Source of the DNA: Nitriliruptoraceae bacterium | GTDB taxonomy: Bacteria > Actinomycetota > Nitriliruptoria > Nitriliruptorales > Nitriliruptoraceae | Direction: 5' to 3' | Assembly: GCA_020832455.1 (NCBI GenBank) | Contig: JAFIEQ010000013.1 | Coordinates: 1 to 47,930, forward strand | Length of the DNA stretch: 47,930 nucleotides | Translations under genes and position numbers: made by a program | Part shown: piece by piece, positions 1 to 10,064 of the stretch | How positions within the stretch are numbered: the first letter of the stretch is position 1 | Layout of the letters: each line of letters starts with the position of its first letter | Notes under the pieces: generated by a model | Seen by the model: the letters and a program-made list of their open reading frames with translations, nothing else | Told to the model about the DNA's origin: nothing | The model's database searches: none

Positions 1-60
1 CCCCCCCCCCCCCCGCCCGCCGGGCCGGCCCCCCGCCCCCCGGGGCGCCCCCCCCGCCGC
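1..60. other. Low-complexity C-rich sequence, probable contig end or artefact
   Basis: First 60 nt are almost only C and G, with runs such as C14, CCCCCC and CCCCCCCC, unlike the codon-structured DNA that follows. Confidence 0.7.
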
Positions 61-78
61 ATGTGCACCACGATCAGG

Positions 79-594
79 TCACTCGACGGTGATGGTGATG
101 GTCTCCGTGTCACCGAACGCCACGTGGGCGCCGTCACCGAGCTGGATGCACAGGGTGTACTCGCCCGGCTCGAGATCGAGCTCACCCTCGGTCGAACCGT
201 CCCCGAAGTGCAGGTAGCCGGCCTCGGCGTCCTCGTCGCTCGGACCCGGGATGACCTCACCGGTGTCCGCACACGGGATGTCGCGCATGATGTGGAAGTG
301 GGCCTCACCGACGGCGGGTGCGCCGGCGGGGACGATGTCGACGCCCTCGGATTCCATCTCGACCGCGACGGGGGTGGACACCGTGTCGCCGTCCGAGAGG
401 TTGCCGAACGAGGCGGCGCCGGACTGCTGGTCGACGGAGTAGCCCTCCTCGGTCTCCATGTCCATGTCGTCGTGGTCGTCGTCGGCCGCGTCGTCACCGC
501 CGCAGGCGGCCAGGGCGAGCGCGAGCGACGCCGCGATCGCGGTCAGGCGGAGCCGGCGGGTCCGCGTGGAACGGGTGCTGTCGATGGTGCGCAT
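79..594 (-). CDS. Secreted lipoprotein, DUF4399-like
   Basis: 171 aa; signal peptide with lipobox LALAACGG; acidic D/H/M-rich linker; AHFHIMRD...LCIQLGDGAHVAFGDTETITI fits DUF4399. Confidence 0.75.
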   Translation of the reverse strand: MRTIDSTRSTRTRRLRLTAIAASLALALAACGGDDAADDDHDDMDMETEEGYSVDQQSGAASFGNLSDGDTVSTPVAVEMESEGVDIVPAGAPAVGEAHFHIMRDIPCADTGEVIPGPSDEDAEAGYLHFGDGSTEGELDLEPGEYTLCIQLGDGAHVAFGDTETITITVE

Positions 595-696
595 GGGAAG
601 CCTCCCCCAGATAGCCGGCCCACACCGGTCGGTGTGAGCCTACGAGCTTCGTAGGAGGCGAGGTGCGGGGATGACGCTGCGGGCCTGGTGCGCCGG

Positions 697-1476
697 TCAG
701 GTGCGGCTCCCGCCAGCGCGCGCCATCCGCGACGCGACGGCCCGGTAGAGCGGCGCCGCGACGTGGCGCAGCACCACGAACGCCCGGTACCACCGTGGCA
801 CTGTGCGTTCCGTCGAGCCGCGCACGATCGCGTCGTGGATGGCGACGGCGACGAGCTCCGGTTGCCCGACCAGCCGTCCCATGGGGGAGCGCTTGATCTG
901 GGCCTGGGTGAAGCCCTCGGTCTCGATGAAGCCGGGGTTCAACTGGCACACCGTGATCCCCCGGTGCGCCCACGACAGCGCGGTGGCCTCGCTGAAGCCG
1001 ACCAGGGCGAACTTGCTCGCCGCGTAGGCCGCCGGGCCGATGCCGAGCTTCCCCGCGACCGACGCGACGTTGATCACCCGGGCGGGTGCGCTGCGCTCCA
1101 GCAGGGCTGCGAACGCGGCCATGCCCCGGATCGGACCGGACAGGTTGACGTCCAACGTCGCCAACGCGTCGTCGAGGTCGTCGCGCCCATCGAACGTGCC
1201 GCCCCCGATGCCGGCGTTGTTGACCAGCACGTGGCAGGCCCCGTACTCCGCGTCGACCCAGGCGGCGAGCGCGTCCATCTGTGCGGTCGAGCGCACGTCG
1301 GCGACGTAGGGCCGGATGGATGCCCGCCCGGCGGCCAGTTCGACCAGTCGATCCTCGCGCCGCGCGACGGCCACGACCGTCATCCCGGCGGCGGCGAGCC
1401 GGCGGGTCGTCGCGGCGCCGATGCCGCTGGACGCGCCGGTGACCACGGCCACCTTGCCTGCTGGGTCGAACCGCAC
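697..1476 (-). CDS. SDR family NAD(P)-dependent oxidoreductase
   Basis: VAVVTGASSGIGAATTRRLAAAG (TGxxxGIG), NNAG, YAASK; GTG start inferred inside the longer ORF 697-1620. Confidence 0.88.
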   Translation of the reverse strand: MRFDPAGKVAVVTGASSGIGAATTRRLAAAGMTVVAVARREDRLVELAAGRASIRPYVADVRSTAQMDALAAWVDAEYGACHVLVNNAGIGGGTFDGRDDLDDALATLDVNLSGPIRGMAAFAALLERSAPARVINVASVAGKLGIGPAAYAASKFALVGFSEATALSWAHRGITVCQLNPGFIETEGFTQAQIKRSPMGRLVGQPELVAVAIHDAIVRGSTERTVPRWYRAFVVLRHVAAPLYRAVASRMARAGGSRT

Positions 1477-1614
1477 GGAGGTGCCTCCTCGTCGTCGTCG
1501 GGCGTCAGCCTGACAGACCGGCGCCCGCGGCGGGCGGTCGCCCGGCCGATGGTGCATCCTGCCGCCCGTTCGTCCGCCACGCGGTGGATGGCCCACCGAC
1601 GATCGGGATCGCCC

Positions 1615-2301
1615 GTGCACGACGCGTCACGCCTGCCGCCGCTCGAGGCGACCGTCCGGCGCCGGGTCCGGCTGGCTGCCTGGGCGGGCATCGTCGGGCT
1701 GCTGCTCTACATCGGGGGGTGGTTCGTCGCGGGGCTGACCGCGCCCGGGTTCGACCCCACCCAGCAGGCCATCAGCGAACTGTTCGCCCAGGGGGTGGCG
1801 TGGCGCGTCCGTGGGCCGGTCGTCGTCGGCCTACTGGTGTCCGGCGCCGCGCTCGTGGCGTTCGCCTGGGCCGTGGACCGCACCGCCCCCGGGCGGGGCC
1901 GCGCCGGGCCGGCGCTGATCGCGCTGGCGGGCGTGAGCACGCTGCTGGTCGTCGCGGCGCCGTGCAGCCCCGGATGCCCCGGGACCGGCGCGTCCGGGAT
2001 CGACCTGGCCCACACGTTCGTGGCCGGGACGGGTTACCTGTCGCTGGCGCTGGCCCCGCTCGTGCTCGCCTGGCGGCTGCGGCCCCACTGGGCGCTCGGT
2101 GCGGCCGTGTCGGCGGCCATCGGCGGCGCCTCGCTGGTGGGGTTCGCGGTCCGCTACCTCGACGTGGTCACGGCGGTGCCGGGGCTGCAGCAGCGGGCGG
2201 TGAACACGCTCGCGGACGTCTGGTACCTGCTCGCGGCGGTCTGGATCCTGCGGGTCACCCGGGTGGCGTCGGTCAGCCGGGGTGGGACCGGGAGGGGTTG
2301 A
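1615..2301 (+). CDS. DUF998-like integral membrane protein
   Basis: Multiple hydrophobic helices with FDPTQQAISELFAQG near the N terminus; GTG start inferred. Confidence 0.7.
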   Translation: MHDASRLPPLEATVRRRVRLAAWAGIVGLLLYIGGWFVAGLTAPGFDPTQQAISELFAQGVAWRVRGPVVVGLLVSGAALVAFAWAVDRTAPGRGRAGPALIALAGVSTLLVVAAPCSPGCPGTGASGIDLAHTFVAGTGYLSLALAPLVLAWRLRPHWALGAAVSAAIGGASLVGFAVRYLDVVTAVPGLQQRAVNTLADVWYLLAAVWILRVTRVASVSRGGTGRG

Positions 2302-2482
2302 GGCGTTCGCGGGCACGCGCCTGCGCGAGTGCGCGTTCGAGCGCCGTGATGCGCTGCACGAGCGTGTCACGCGTGCCGCTGCCGTGGTGGGGCGGCGCCT
2401 CGCGCAGGAAGCGGCGTGCCTCGTCGAGGTCAGCAGCGATGCGGGCGCTGCTGCGAGGGGCCGGGGCGTCGGGAGCGGTCAT
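2273..2482 (-). CDS. Small hypothetical protein
   Basis: ORF with plausible ATG (MTAPDAPAPRSS...); helical, charged; overlaps the 3' end of the upstream gene tail-to-tail. Confidence 0.5.
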   Translation of the reverse strand: MTAPDAPAPRSSARIAADLDEARRFLREAPPHHGSGTRDTLVQRITALERALAQARARERLNPSRSHPG

Positions 2483-2536
2483 GGCTGCATCCTGCCCGGC
2501 GCCGTTCCGCGGTGCGAGTCGCACCCGTGCCCGCGC

Positions 2537-3406
2537 TCAGGGCAGCAGCAGCGCCCGGGGGTCCAGTCCGACGGCCACCGCGTCGGCCAACTGCTGGATC
2601 GTGCGGCCGTCCGCGTGGTGGACCGCTGGCGCGGCGGCGCGGTGTCGCGTGAGGATCTCCGGCGGCACGTACCCCAGGTGCAGCAACACCTTCGTCGGCG
2701 CGGGGGTCGACTGCAGCCGGAGGTAGCCGTAGCCGAGCGCCCGCTCGGCATCGTCCTCCACGGGCACGACCACGATCGCCACGTCCCCGGCGTCGATCAG
2801 GTCCCCGCGACGCGTGACGGTGTCGCCCGCCGCTGTGAGGATGGCCCGCACGAGGTCCACGTGGTCCCGGGGATCGACCAGCAGGGCGTGGACCTGCGGC
2901 GGGAGCCGGTAGCGCGCCGCGGCGGGTCGCCCTCCCAGCGGTTCGATCGGCGGGGGTGGCGTGTCGGGCGCGGCCGGCTCGAGCGCGCGTGGCGGCGCAC
3001 CACCGCCGGCCCCCGGGCGGACCGGCGATGGGGCGTGTCGGCGGGCGAGGTGCGGCTCGTGCAACACCTCGGGGAGCGCGATCACGCGGGGGGTCGCGTT
3101 GCGAGCCAGGCGCAGCACCCGGTGCCCGCTCGCGTCGACCACCTCGGCGTGTGCCAGGGTCGGATCCTGGGCCAGTGCCCGGGCCGCCAGCGTCTCCGCG
3201 AGACGTTCGGCGGCCTCCGCGTCCGCCTCTTCCAGCGTGAGCGGCAGGGTGATCAGCTCACCTCGCCGTACGGGCCGTTCGACCTCGCGCGCCCCGACGA
3301 TCGCCGCGCGGCCGGGCCGCGCCCAGATCCACAGACCGAGGGCGACCGTGCCGAAGATGGTCGAGACCGTCGCCCAGGTCAGCAGCATCGTCAGGCGGAT
3401 GTCCAT
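2537..3406 (-). CDS. Hypothetical membrane-anchored protein
   Basis: MDIRLTMLLTWATVSTIFGTVALGLWIWA N-terminal helix followed by a soluble region. Confidence 0.6.
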   Translation of the reverse strand: MDIRLTMLLTWATVSTIFGTVALGLWIWARPGRAAIVGAREVERPVRRGELITLPLTLEEADAEAAERLAETLAARALAQDPTLAHAEVVDASGHRVLRLARNATPRVIALPEVLHEPHLARRHAPSPVRPGAGGGAPPRALEPAAPDTPPPPIEPLGGRPAAARYRLPPQVHALLVDPRDHVDLVRAILTAAGDTVTRRGDLIDAGDVAIVVVPVEDDAERALGYGYLRLQSTPAPTKVLLHLGYVPPEILTRHRAAAPAVHHADGRTIQQLADAVAVGLDPRALLLP

Positions 3407-3658
3407 GATCGCGCCGATCGTCGCTACGAAGCGATCCGGGGGCCGGCGTGCGCGGGATGCAGCGGGTGGCCCGACCGGTGTCCCCAGCATCCGTCACGGG
3501 TCGGGTCGCGTCCAGGGACCAACGTCCCGGCGGCAGCGTCACGGGACGCGCGACCTCCGGTGGCCGGGCGACGGGTCGAGCGGGTCGGGGGACCGTCGGT
3601 TCGTGCGCGGGTCGCATCCGGAGTCCTGAGGCCGCGCGCTCTCTCTATCGTTCCGCGC

Positions 3659-4837
3659 GTGGAACCGACCCGGCTGTTCTCCCGCCAGTACTCGCTCGTC
3701 GCCGCGGCGACGTTCCTGTTCTTCACGGCGTTCGGGGCGTCCCTGCCCGTCCTGCCCCGGTACGTGGTGGACGTGCTCGGCCACGGGGATGCGGCGGTCG
3801 GCATCGTGTTCGCGGTCTACGCGGCGGCAGCCGTCGTGGTCCGCCCGTGGATCGGCCGGGTGGGTGACCGGTCCGGCCGGCGCATCCTGGTCCTCGGTGG
3901 CGCGGCGCTGACGGGGCTGGCGCTGCTGGGTCACCTCGCGGCGACCTCGCTCGAGCTGCTGGTCCTGATGCGCGTCCTCGCCGGTGCCGGTCAGGCGGCG
4001 GTCGTGGTCGGGTTCAGCACCCTCTCGGTCGACCTCTCGCCGCCCGAACGACAGGGGGAGGGGGCGAGCTACGTCATGGTCGCGCTGCAGCTTGGCCTGG
4101 GGTTCGGGCCCGTGCTCGGTGAGCTCGCCCTACGCGTCGGGGGCTACGACCTGGTGTGGATCGCCTCCGCCGTCGGGTGCCTGGTGGCGTTCGCGATCGG
4201 GGCGATGCTGCCGTCGCTCCCGAGCAGTCGGACCCTGACGGCCCGGGGGCTGTTCCACCCGGCGGCGATCCGGCCCGGCATCGTGCTGTGGCTCGGCACG
4301 CTGGGGTTCGTGGGCTTCCTCGCCTTCGTGCCGCTGTACGCCGCGGAGATCGGGGTCGCCCAGGTCGGGCTGCTGTTCCTGCTGTGTTCCGGGACCATCG
4401 CCATCGTGCGCACCCTGGGGGCGAAGCTGCCCGACCGGTTGGGTGCGGTCCGGCTCGGGAGCATCGGGCTGAGCTTCGTGCTGGCCGCGATGCTCGTGCT
4501 CGGGTTGGTCCCGACCGTGGCGGGGCTGGTGACCGCCACGCTGTTGCTCGGGTTCGGTGCGGCGATCGTGGCACCGTCGATGGTCGTCGCGGCCGTCCGG
4601 GGCGTGCCCGAGGGCGAACGCGCGCGGGTCATGTCGACCTTCACGATGTTCCTGGACCTCGCGTCCGCGATCGGACCGTTCGCGCTCGGGCTGGCCGCCG
4701 CCTCGACCGGGTACGGCCCGACCTTCGTCGTCGCCGGCCTGGCCGCCGGGCTCGGGCTGGTGCTGCTGCGGGTGTGGCTCGCGCCCCGGTTGCGTGTGGC
4801 GCCCTCGGGCGACGCGCTGCCCGGGACGGTCGGCTGA
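3659..4837 (+). CDS. MFS transporter
   Basis: 12-TM pattern; GRVGDRSGRRILVLGG loop motif; GTG start inferred. Confidence 0.88.
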   Translation: MEPTRLFSRQYSLVAAATFLFFTAFGASLPVLPRYVVDVLGHGDAAVGIVFAVYAAAAVVVRPWIGRVGDRSGRRILVLGGAALTGLALLGHLAATSLELLVLMRVLAGAGQAAVVVGFSTLSVDLSPPERQGEGASYVMVALQLGLGFGPVLGELALRVGGYDLVWIASAVGCLVAFAIGAMLPSLPSSRTLTARGLFHPAAIRPGIVLWLGTLGFVGFLAFVPLYAAEIGVAQVGLLFLLCSGTIAIVRTLGAKLPDRLGAVRLGSIGLSFVLAAMLVLGLVPTVAGLVTATLLLGFGAAIVAPSMVVAAVRGVPEGERARVMSTFTMFLDLASAIGPFALGLAAASTGYGPTFVVAGLAAGLGLVLLRVWLAPRLRVAPSGDALPGTVG

Positions 4838-4841
4838 GCCG

Positions 4842-5120
4842 GTGGCCATCCTCGTCGACCCCGCGGTGTGGCCGCACCGCGGCCGCCGGTTCGCCCACCT
4901 CGTCAGCGACCGCTCCTACGACGAACTGCACGCGTTCGCCGACCGGCTGGGCCTGCAGCGGCGCTGGTTCCAGGGGGACCACTACGACGTGCCGGACACC
5001 GTGCGGGCCCAGGCGATCGCGTTGGGCGCCGAAGCGGTCAGCGCGGAGGAGCTGGTGCGACGGTTGCGTGCCGCGGGGCTGCGGCAGCGCTCGCGGATCG
5101 CGAGGTTGCCGGGGGAGTGA
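4842..5120 (+). CDS. DUF4031 domain protein
   Basis: VAILVDPAVWPHRGRRFAHLVSDRSYDELHAFADRLGL...FQGDHYDVP; starts 4 nt after the MFS stop. Confidence 0.8.
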   Translation: MAILVDPAVWPHRGRRFAHLVSDRSYDELHAFADRLGLQRRWFQGDHYDVPDTVRAQAIALGAEAVSAEELVRRLRAAGLRQRSRIARLPGE

Positions 5121-5129
5121 CGCTCGTGG

Positions 5130-5172
5130 GCCGGTGCCAGGCGCAGCGCACCGCGCCCGGCGCGGCGCACCG
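5130..5172. terminator. Possible bidirectional terminator hairpin between convergent genes
   Basis: CCGGTGC (5130-5136) pairs with GCACCGG (5166-5172), with nested GCGCC/GGCGC; no T tract. Confidence 0.3.
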
Positions 5173-5189
5173 GTCGCAGCGTGCCGGGC

Positions 5190-5396
5190 TCAGAAGGTGT
5201 CCGGGTCCTGGGCGACCAGACGTCGGGTCCGCACGTTGCGCTGCCGCAGGGACAACCCCACGATGAGCCCGACCACCCCGCCGACCATCATGATGAACCC
5301 GACGACCTGGATGTCCAGGCCTGCCAGGTCGATCCTGACCGCGAAGGCCAGGATCGCGCCGAGCACGATCAGGCCGATACTTCCACCGATGGTCAT
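5190..5396 (-). CDS. DUF6458-like small membrane protein
   Basis: MTIGGSIGLIVLGAILAFAVRIDLAGLDIQVVGFIMMVGGVVGLIVGL, two TM helices. Confidence 0.8.
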   Translation of the reverse strand: MTIGGSIGLIVLGAILAFAVRIDLAGLDIQVVGFIMMVGGVVGLIVGLSLRQRNVRTRRLVAQDPDTF

Positions 5397-5609
5397 GGCC
5401 GCGTCTCCTCGTCACCGGAAGGGTGGATCCACCGACGTTCGCGGACCCAGGACAGCGGCCGACCGCTGAGCCCACTCACCGTAGGGCGGTTCGGCTCGCA
5501 CGCCCCGTCGTCCGTGCGCGCCGCGTCCGCCGCCCCCGCAGCGCACACCGAGCGGTGCACGGCCCACCTCGACGATCGGCTCGCGTGTGGCGACCGATCC
5601 GGGTCGGCC

Positions 5610-6578
5610 TCAGGGGGACGGGCGGCAGGTCTCCACGTAGTCGGCGAAGTCGAAGTCCTCGAGGAACGACGCCATCGCGGCGTACCCGTCGGCGAACAGG
5701 TCGTGCTCCTCGCCGACGTCGAGGTCGAAGGCGTTGACGCCGGACAGGTCCACACGCACGGTGCGCCGTTCGTCGCACGTGGTGGTCGGCTCCAGCAGAT
5801 CGTTCGCGTCGAGCATGGCGTCCACGATCATGCGGGCCAGCGCCAGGCCCCCGTCGGGGACGTCCTGGTCACCGCGGGGCCGCGACAGCAGCCGCACCCC
5901 GAAGGTCGGCCAACGCGGCGGCTGACCGTCGCGACGATCCAGGACCGTGACCGGGAACCCCGTCGCGAGGCCGCCGTCGATCAGCAGTCCCTGACGTCCG
6001 GTGTCCCGGTTGCCGATCCGCACCGGGTCGTAGACGAACGGGATCGACATCGAGGCACGCACGGCCTGCGCCACCGGCTGCGCGTCCGGGTCGAGGTCGT
6101 AGCGCTCGTAGTCCCAGGGCAGGCGCACCACCCGGCGTTGCAGGACGTCGAGGCAGCGGACCACGAGCCGGTAGCGGCGCTCCGGCGGCGCCGTGTGGTC
6201 GGCGTCCGGGACCCGCAGGTCACCGAAGGTCCGCACGCCGTGCTCGTCGAGGATCTCCTCGATCCAGGCCAGCGGGTCGACCGCCTCCGTCCCGAACCGC
6301 TCGACGAGTCGGCCCACGCCCCGTCGGCTGCGCAGTCGCTCGAGGACGTCGGCGGTGATGAAGCCCCGCAGATCCAGCGCCTCGAACAACTCGCGCAGGG
6401 TCGCGCCGTCCACCCCCGCGATCGCGAACGCACCGGCGATCGCGCCCGCCGAGGCGCCGGCCGCCCGCACGGCCTGGTAGCCCCGCTCCTCGAGGGCGGT
6501 CAGTGCGCCGATGTGGGCCACGCCGCGCACGCCCCCGCCACCGAGGACGAGGTCGCAGCGCTTGTCCGACGCGGTCAT
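5610..6578 (-). CDS. Patatin-like phospholipase family protein
   Basis: GGGGVRG oxyanion motif, GASAG nucleophile elbow, DGG. Confidence 0.88.
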   Translation of the reverse strand: MTASDKRCDLVLGGGGVRGVAHIGALTALEERGYQAVRAAGASAGAIAGAFAIAGVDGATLRELFEALDLRGFITADVLERLRSRRGVGRLVERFGTEAVDPLAWIEEILDEHGVRTFGDLRVPDADHTAPPERRYRLVVRCLDVLQRRVVRLPWDYERYDLDPDAQPVAQAVRASMSIPFVYDPVRIGNRDTGRQGLLIDGGLATGFPVTVLDRRDGQPPRWPTFGVRLLSRPRGDQDVPDGGLALARMIVDAMLDANDLLEPTTTCDERRTVRVDLSGVNAFDLDVGEEHDLFADGYAAMASFLEDFDFADYVETCRPSP

Positions 6579-6763
6579 GGCCTCCCGTTCACGCGCGCGG
6601 GAAGGTAGCGGCCGCGGGCGCCCGGCCGGTGTCCACGGGGCCGGAACGGCCACGCGGGCTGGGTACCGTCAGCACCCGCGGACGGGCCCTGGCGTGCCCG
6701 GGCCCGGCCGCTGGCGGGGCTCGCCACGTCCGCCCGTCACCGCCCGCCCGTCCAAGGTCCGCC

Positions 6764-7345
6764 GTGCCCTCGATCACCGCCCTGCAGGGCGAACTCGGGC
6801 GTGCGATCTTCCTGCTGCTGGTCGTCGGGACGCTCGCCGTGTTGTGCCTGGCGGTGACCGCCCTGCGTCGACGCGGGGCCCGCCGGACCGCCGCGCTCGT
6901 CGCCCGGACCGCGTTGGCCGTGGTCCTCGTCGGCGTGGCCTCGTTGACCCTGGTGGGCGTCACGGGGATCGGGCAGGCGCCCCGGATGCTGATCCTCGAC
7001 CCGGTCGAGGGCGCCATGGGCTGGGGGCGGATCGCCTGGCGGCCTGTGGTCGACAACGTGGCGCTGTTCGTCCCGGTCGGCGCGGTGGCCACCGCGGTGT
7101 GGTGGCGCCGTTCGCCCGCGCTCGTCTGGTTCGGGTGCGTGCTGCTGTCCGCCGGCATCGAGACGTTGCAGTTCCTGGTGCCGATGGGACGCGTGGCGAA
7201 CATGGCCGACCTGCTCGCCAACGCCCTCGGTGCGCTGCTCGGGGTGGTCTTGGCGGTGTCGCTCGGCGTGCGACGGGTCCCGGCTCAGCGCTCGCTGGAC
7301 AGGACCTCGACGCCCAACCCGAGCGCGGTCAGACGCTCGAGGTAG
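6764..7345 (+). CDS. VanZ-like family protein
   Basis: TM protein with NVALFVPVGAV...SAGIETLQFLVPMGRVANMADLLANALGALLG; GTG start inferred. Confidence 0.82.
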   Translation: MPSITALQGELGRAIFLLLVVGTLAVLCLAVTALRRRGARRTAALVARTALAVVLVGVASLTLVGVTGIGQAPRMLILDPVEGAMGWGRIAWRPVVDNVALFVPVGAVATAVWWRRSPALVWFGCVLLSAGIETLQFLVPMGRVANMADLLANALGALLGVVLAVSLGVRRVPAQRSLDRTSTPNPSAVRRSR

Positions 7346-8562
7346 GGCTGCCCCAACCCGATGGCGGGGGTCACCACCCCGGTCAGCGCGGGGGCGTCCG
7401 CACCCAGTGCGGGATGGCGGTCGGTGGCGACGTCGAACGCCAGCGACCGGGCCGCCTCGCCGAGCATGCGCGAGGTCTCCGTGTAGCCCGGATCACCGCC
7501 ACGCATCCGCGTCACCAGCCGCAGAGCCCCGGCATCGGCGACGAAGCGCACCTCGAAGCGGCTGCGTGCCCGCCGCGCGGCGTCGGGGCCCTCCCCGCTC
7601 GACGGCAGCGCGCGCTCCAGCAGCCGCCGGGTCGGTCCGGTGCGCGCCAGGACGGCCGCGGCCCCGATGACCCCGACCCCGGCGACCACGGTGGGCAGCC
7701 GGCGCACGCGGGCGTAGTGCCCGTAGCGGAAGGCCGTCCCGTATCCGGGCAGGACCGCCGCGGACCGACGCACGATCAACGGATCGATCGTCGGGAGCGG
7801 GACGCCCCAGCCGCTGCCTTCGAGCAGTCGGTGCAGCCCCACGTCGACCGTGCGCACGGGACGGACCGGGTCGGGCAGGGTCACGGCGGTTCCCGGAGCC
7901 GGTTCGATCCGGGAGCTCGACCGCGGCCCCTCGGCGATCGCCTCCAGGGCGGAGGCGGCGGTGCCTCCGGAGACCCGACCCTGGCCGCGGACGTAGGCGC
8001 GGATGGTGATCGGTACGTCGTCGGGGAGGTGGGCGACCGTGGCGAACACCCCGAGGTCGTGGGGGACCGAGTCGAACCCGCAGCAGGTCACGATCCGGAT
8101 CCCGGCCGCACGTGCGGCGTCGTCGTAGAGCGACCGGATGCGGGCGACGAACGCCGGCTCCCCGGTGATGTCGGCGTAGTCGGTGCCGGTGTGCACGCAC
8201 GCCTCGACGACGGCTTCGCCGACGCGTCGGTAGGGCCCGACGGTGGTGGCCAGCACCCGTGTCCGGGCCGTCAGCGCGTGCAGCGACGGGTCATCGGTCA
8301 CGTCGGCCACCACGACGTCGGGTCGTGCCGCCGCGCCGTGGCTCGTGGCCAGCTCGTCCGCGATCGCCTCGAGCCGGGCGCGGTCCCGCCCCGCGATCGC
8401 CCACGTCGTCCGCGCGCCCTGCCGGGCATCGTCGGCCGCGGTGGACGCCAGGTGTTCGGCGACGAGCCGGCCCGTGAAGCCGGTCGCGCCGAGCAGCGCG
8501 AGGTCGAACTCGCGTCCGGTGGCCGACCGGGCTGGGGCCTCACCCGCGGGGCTCACAGCCAC
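7285..8562 (-). CDS. Saccharopine dehydrogenase NADP-binding domain protein (trans-acting enoyl reductase-like)
   Basis: FDLALLGATGFTGRLVAEHL...YADITGEPAFV...CCGFDSVPHDLG. Confidence 0.85.
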   Translation of the reverse strand: MAVSPAGEAPARSATGREFDLALLGATGFTGRLVAEHLASTAADDARQGARTTWAIAGRDRARLEAIADELATSHGAAARPDVVVADVTDDPSLHALTARTRVLATTVGPYRRVGEAVVEACVHTGTDYADITGEPAFVARIRSLYDDAARAAGIRIVTCCGFDSVPHDLGVFATVAHLPDDVPITIRAYVRGQGRVSGGTAASALEAIAEGPRSSSRIEPAPGTAVTLPDPVRPVRTVDVGLHRLLEGSGWGVPLPTIDPLIVRRSAAVLPGYGTAFRYGHYARVRRLPTVVAGVGVIGAAAVLARTGPTRRLLERALPSSGEGPDAARRARSRFEVRFVADAGALRLVTRMRGGDPGYTETSRMLGEAARSLAFDVATDRHPALGADAPALTGVVTPAIGLGQPYLERLTALGLGVEVLSSER

Positions 8563-9920
8563 CGTCCCGGGTTCAGGATGCCGGCCGGGTCCAGGGTGCG
8601 TTTGATCGCGCGTTGGACGGCGAGGTTGCCGGCACCGACCTCGCGCTCGAGGAACGGCGCCTTGATGGACCCCACGCCGTGCTCGCCGGTGATCGTCCCG
8701 CCCAGCTCGAGCGCCGCGACGAGGATGTCGTCGAACGCGCGCAGCGCCGCGGCGCGGGCGTCGTCGTCCCCGCGTGGCACCAGCAGCGTCGGGTGCATGT
8801 TGCCGTCGCCGGCGTGGCCGAAGGTGAACACCCGTGCGCCGTGTCGGTCCGCGGCCTTCTCGATGGCTCCCAGCAGCTCCGGGATGCGCGAGCGGGGCAC
8901 GCCGACGTCGTCCCAGATCGGCTCCCCGAGCTCCTCGAGCGCCGGTCCGGCGAGCCGGCGTGCCTGCAGCAGTGCCTCGGATTCCTCTGGGTCATCGGTG
9001 AAGGCGGTGTAGCTCGCTCCGGCCTCGTCGCACAGCGCGGCGGCACGCTCCACCTCGACCCGGCGCAGCGGCTCCGGGCTGTCGGACTGGATCAGCAGCA
9101 GCGCGGCCGCGTCCCGGTCCAACCCCATCCGTGCGTGGTCGTCCACGACCACCACGGTGGCGCGGTCCATGATCTCCATCAGCGACAGCTGCAGTCCGGA
9201 CGCGGTGATGGCCGCCACGGCGTCGCCCGCGGTCCCGAGGGTGGGGAAGAAGGCCACCATCGTGCTGGTGCCGCTCGGCGCGGGTCGCAGCCGCAGCCGG
9301 ATGCGGGTGACGATGCCGAGCGTGCCCTCCGACCCGACGAACAGCCCCGTCAGGTCCAGTCCCGCGACGCCCTTGATGGTGTCGTGCCCGGTCTCGATCA
9401 CGGAACCGTCGGCGAGCACCACCTCGAGACGCTGCACGTAGTCCCGGGTGACCCCGTACTTCACGCAACACAGGCCGCCGGCGTTGGTGGCGATGTTGCC
9501 GCCGATCGAGCAGTAGGCCTTGCTCGCCGGATCCGGGGGGTAGAACAGCCCGTGCGGCGAGGTCGCCGCGGAGATGTCGGCGTTCATCACGCCCGGCTCC
9601 ACGGTGACGGCCTGGTTGGCGCCGTCGATGTCGAGGATGCGGTCCATGCGCTCCAGCGACAGGGTCAGGGCCCCGTCCACCGCCTGCGAGCCGCCGCACA
9701 AGCTCGAGCCGGCGCCACGCGGGACGATGCCGACCCCGTGGGCTCCGGCGATCCGCACGGCAGCCGCGACCTCGGCGGTGGAGGTGGGGAACGCGGCGGC
9801 CACCGGGTGACCCGGCGTCAGCCAGCTGGTGCGGTCGTGCCGGTAGCCCTCGAGCACGTCCGGGTCGGTGACCACCGCCCCGGACGGCAGCGCGGCCGCG
9901 AGTTCGTCGACGAACGGCAT
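8553..9920 (-). CDS. FAD-binding oxidase, GlcD/D-lactate dehydrogenase family
   Basis: PRGAGSSLCGGSQ FAD site; GGNIATNAGGLCCVKYG; C-terminal GEHGVGSIKAPFLEREVG. Confidence 0.88.
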   Translation of the reverse strand: MPFVDELAAALPSGAVVTDPDVLEGYRHDRTSWLTPGHPVAAAFPTSTAEVAAAVRIAGAHGVGIVPRGAGSSLCGGSQAVDGALTLSLERMDRILDIDGANQAVTVEPGVMNADISAATSPHGLFYPPDPASKAYCSIGGNIATNAGGLCCVKYGVTRDYVQRLEVVLADGSVIETGHDTIKGVAGLDLTGLFVGSEGTLGIVTRIRLRLRPAPSGTSTMVAFFPTLGTAGDAVAAITASGLQLSLMEIMDRATVVVVDDHARMGLDRDAAALLLIQSDSPEPLRRVEVERAAALCDEAGASYTAFTDDPEESEALLQARRLAGPALEELGEPIWDDVGVPRSRIPELLGAIEKAADRHGARVFTFGHAGDGNMHPTLLVPRGDDDARAAALRAFDDILVAALELGGTITGEHGVGSIKAPFLEREVGAGNLAVQRAIKRTLDPAGILNPGRWL

Positions 9921-10064
9921 GGGCGGCTCCCTGCTGGCGGCGGGCGTGACCGGCAGGGTAGGGCCGGGACGCCGCTGAACCTCACGGACCCGGCACTGGA
10001 CCCGTCCGTCCCGGGCGCCGGACGCTACCGTCTGGGCCTCGTGGCGGACAGGGAGGCCAACGCC

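Noticed and set aside
61-654. 197-aa plus ORF over the lipoprotein gene
   Set aside because: Antisense to a protein with a clear signal peptide and lipobox.
8613-10064. Long N-terminal extension of the BCAT ORF (8613-11132)
   Set aside because: Antisense to the FAD oxidase; the BCAT domain starts after 10065.
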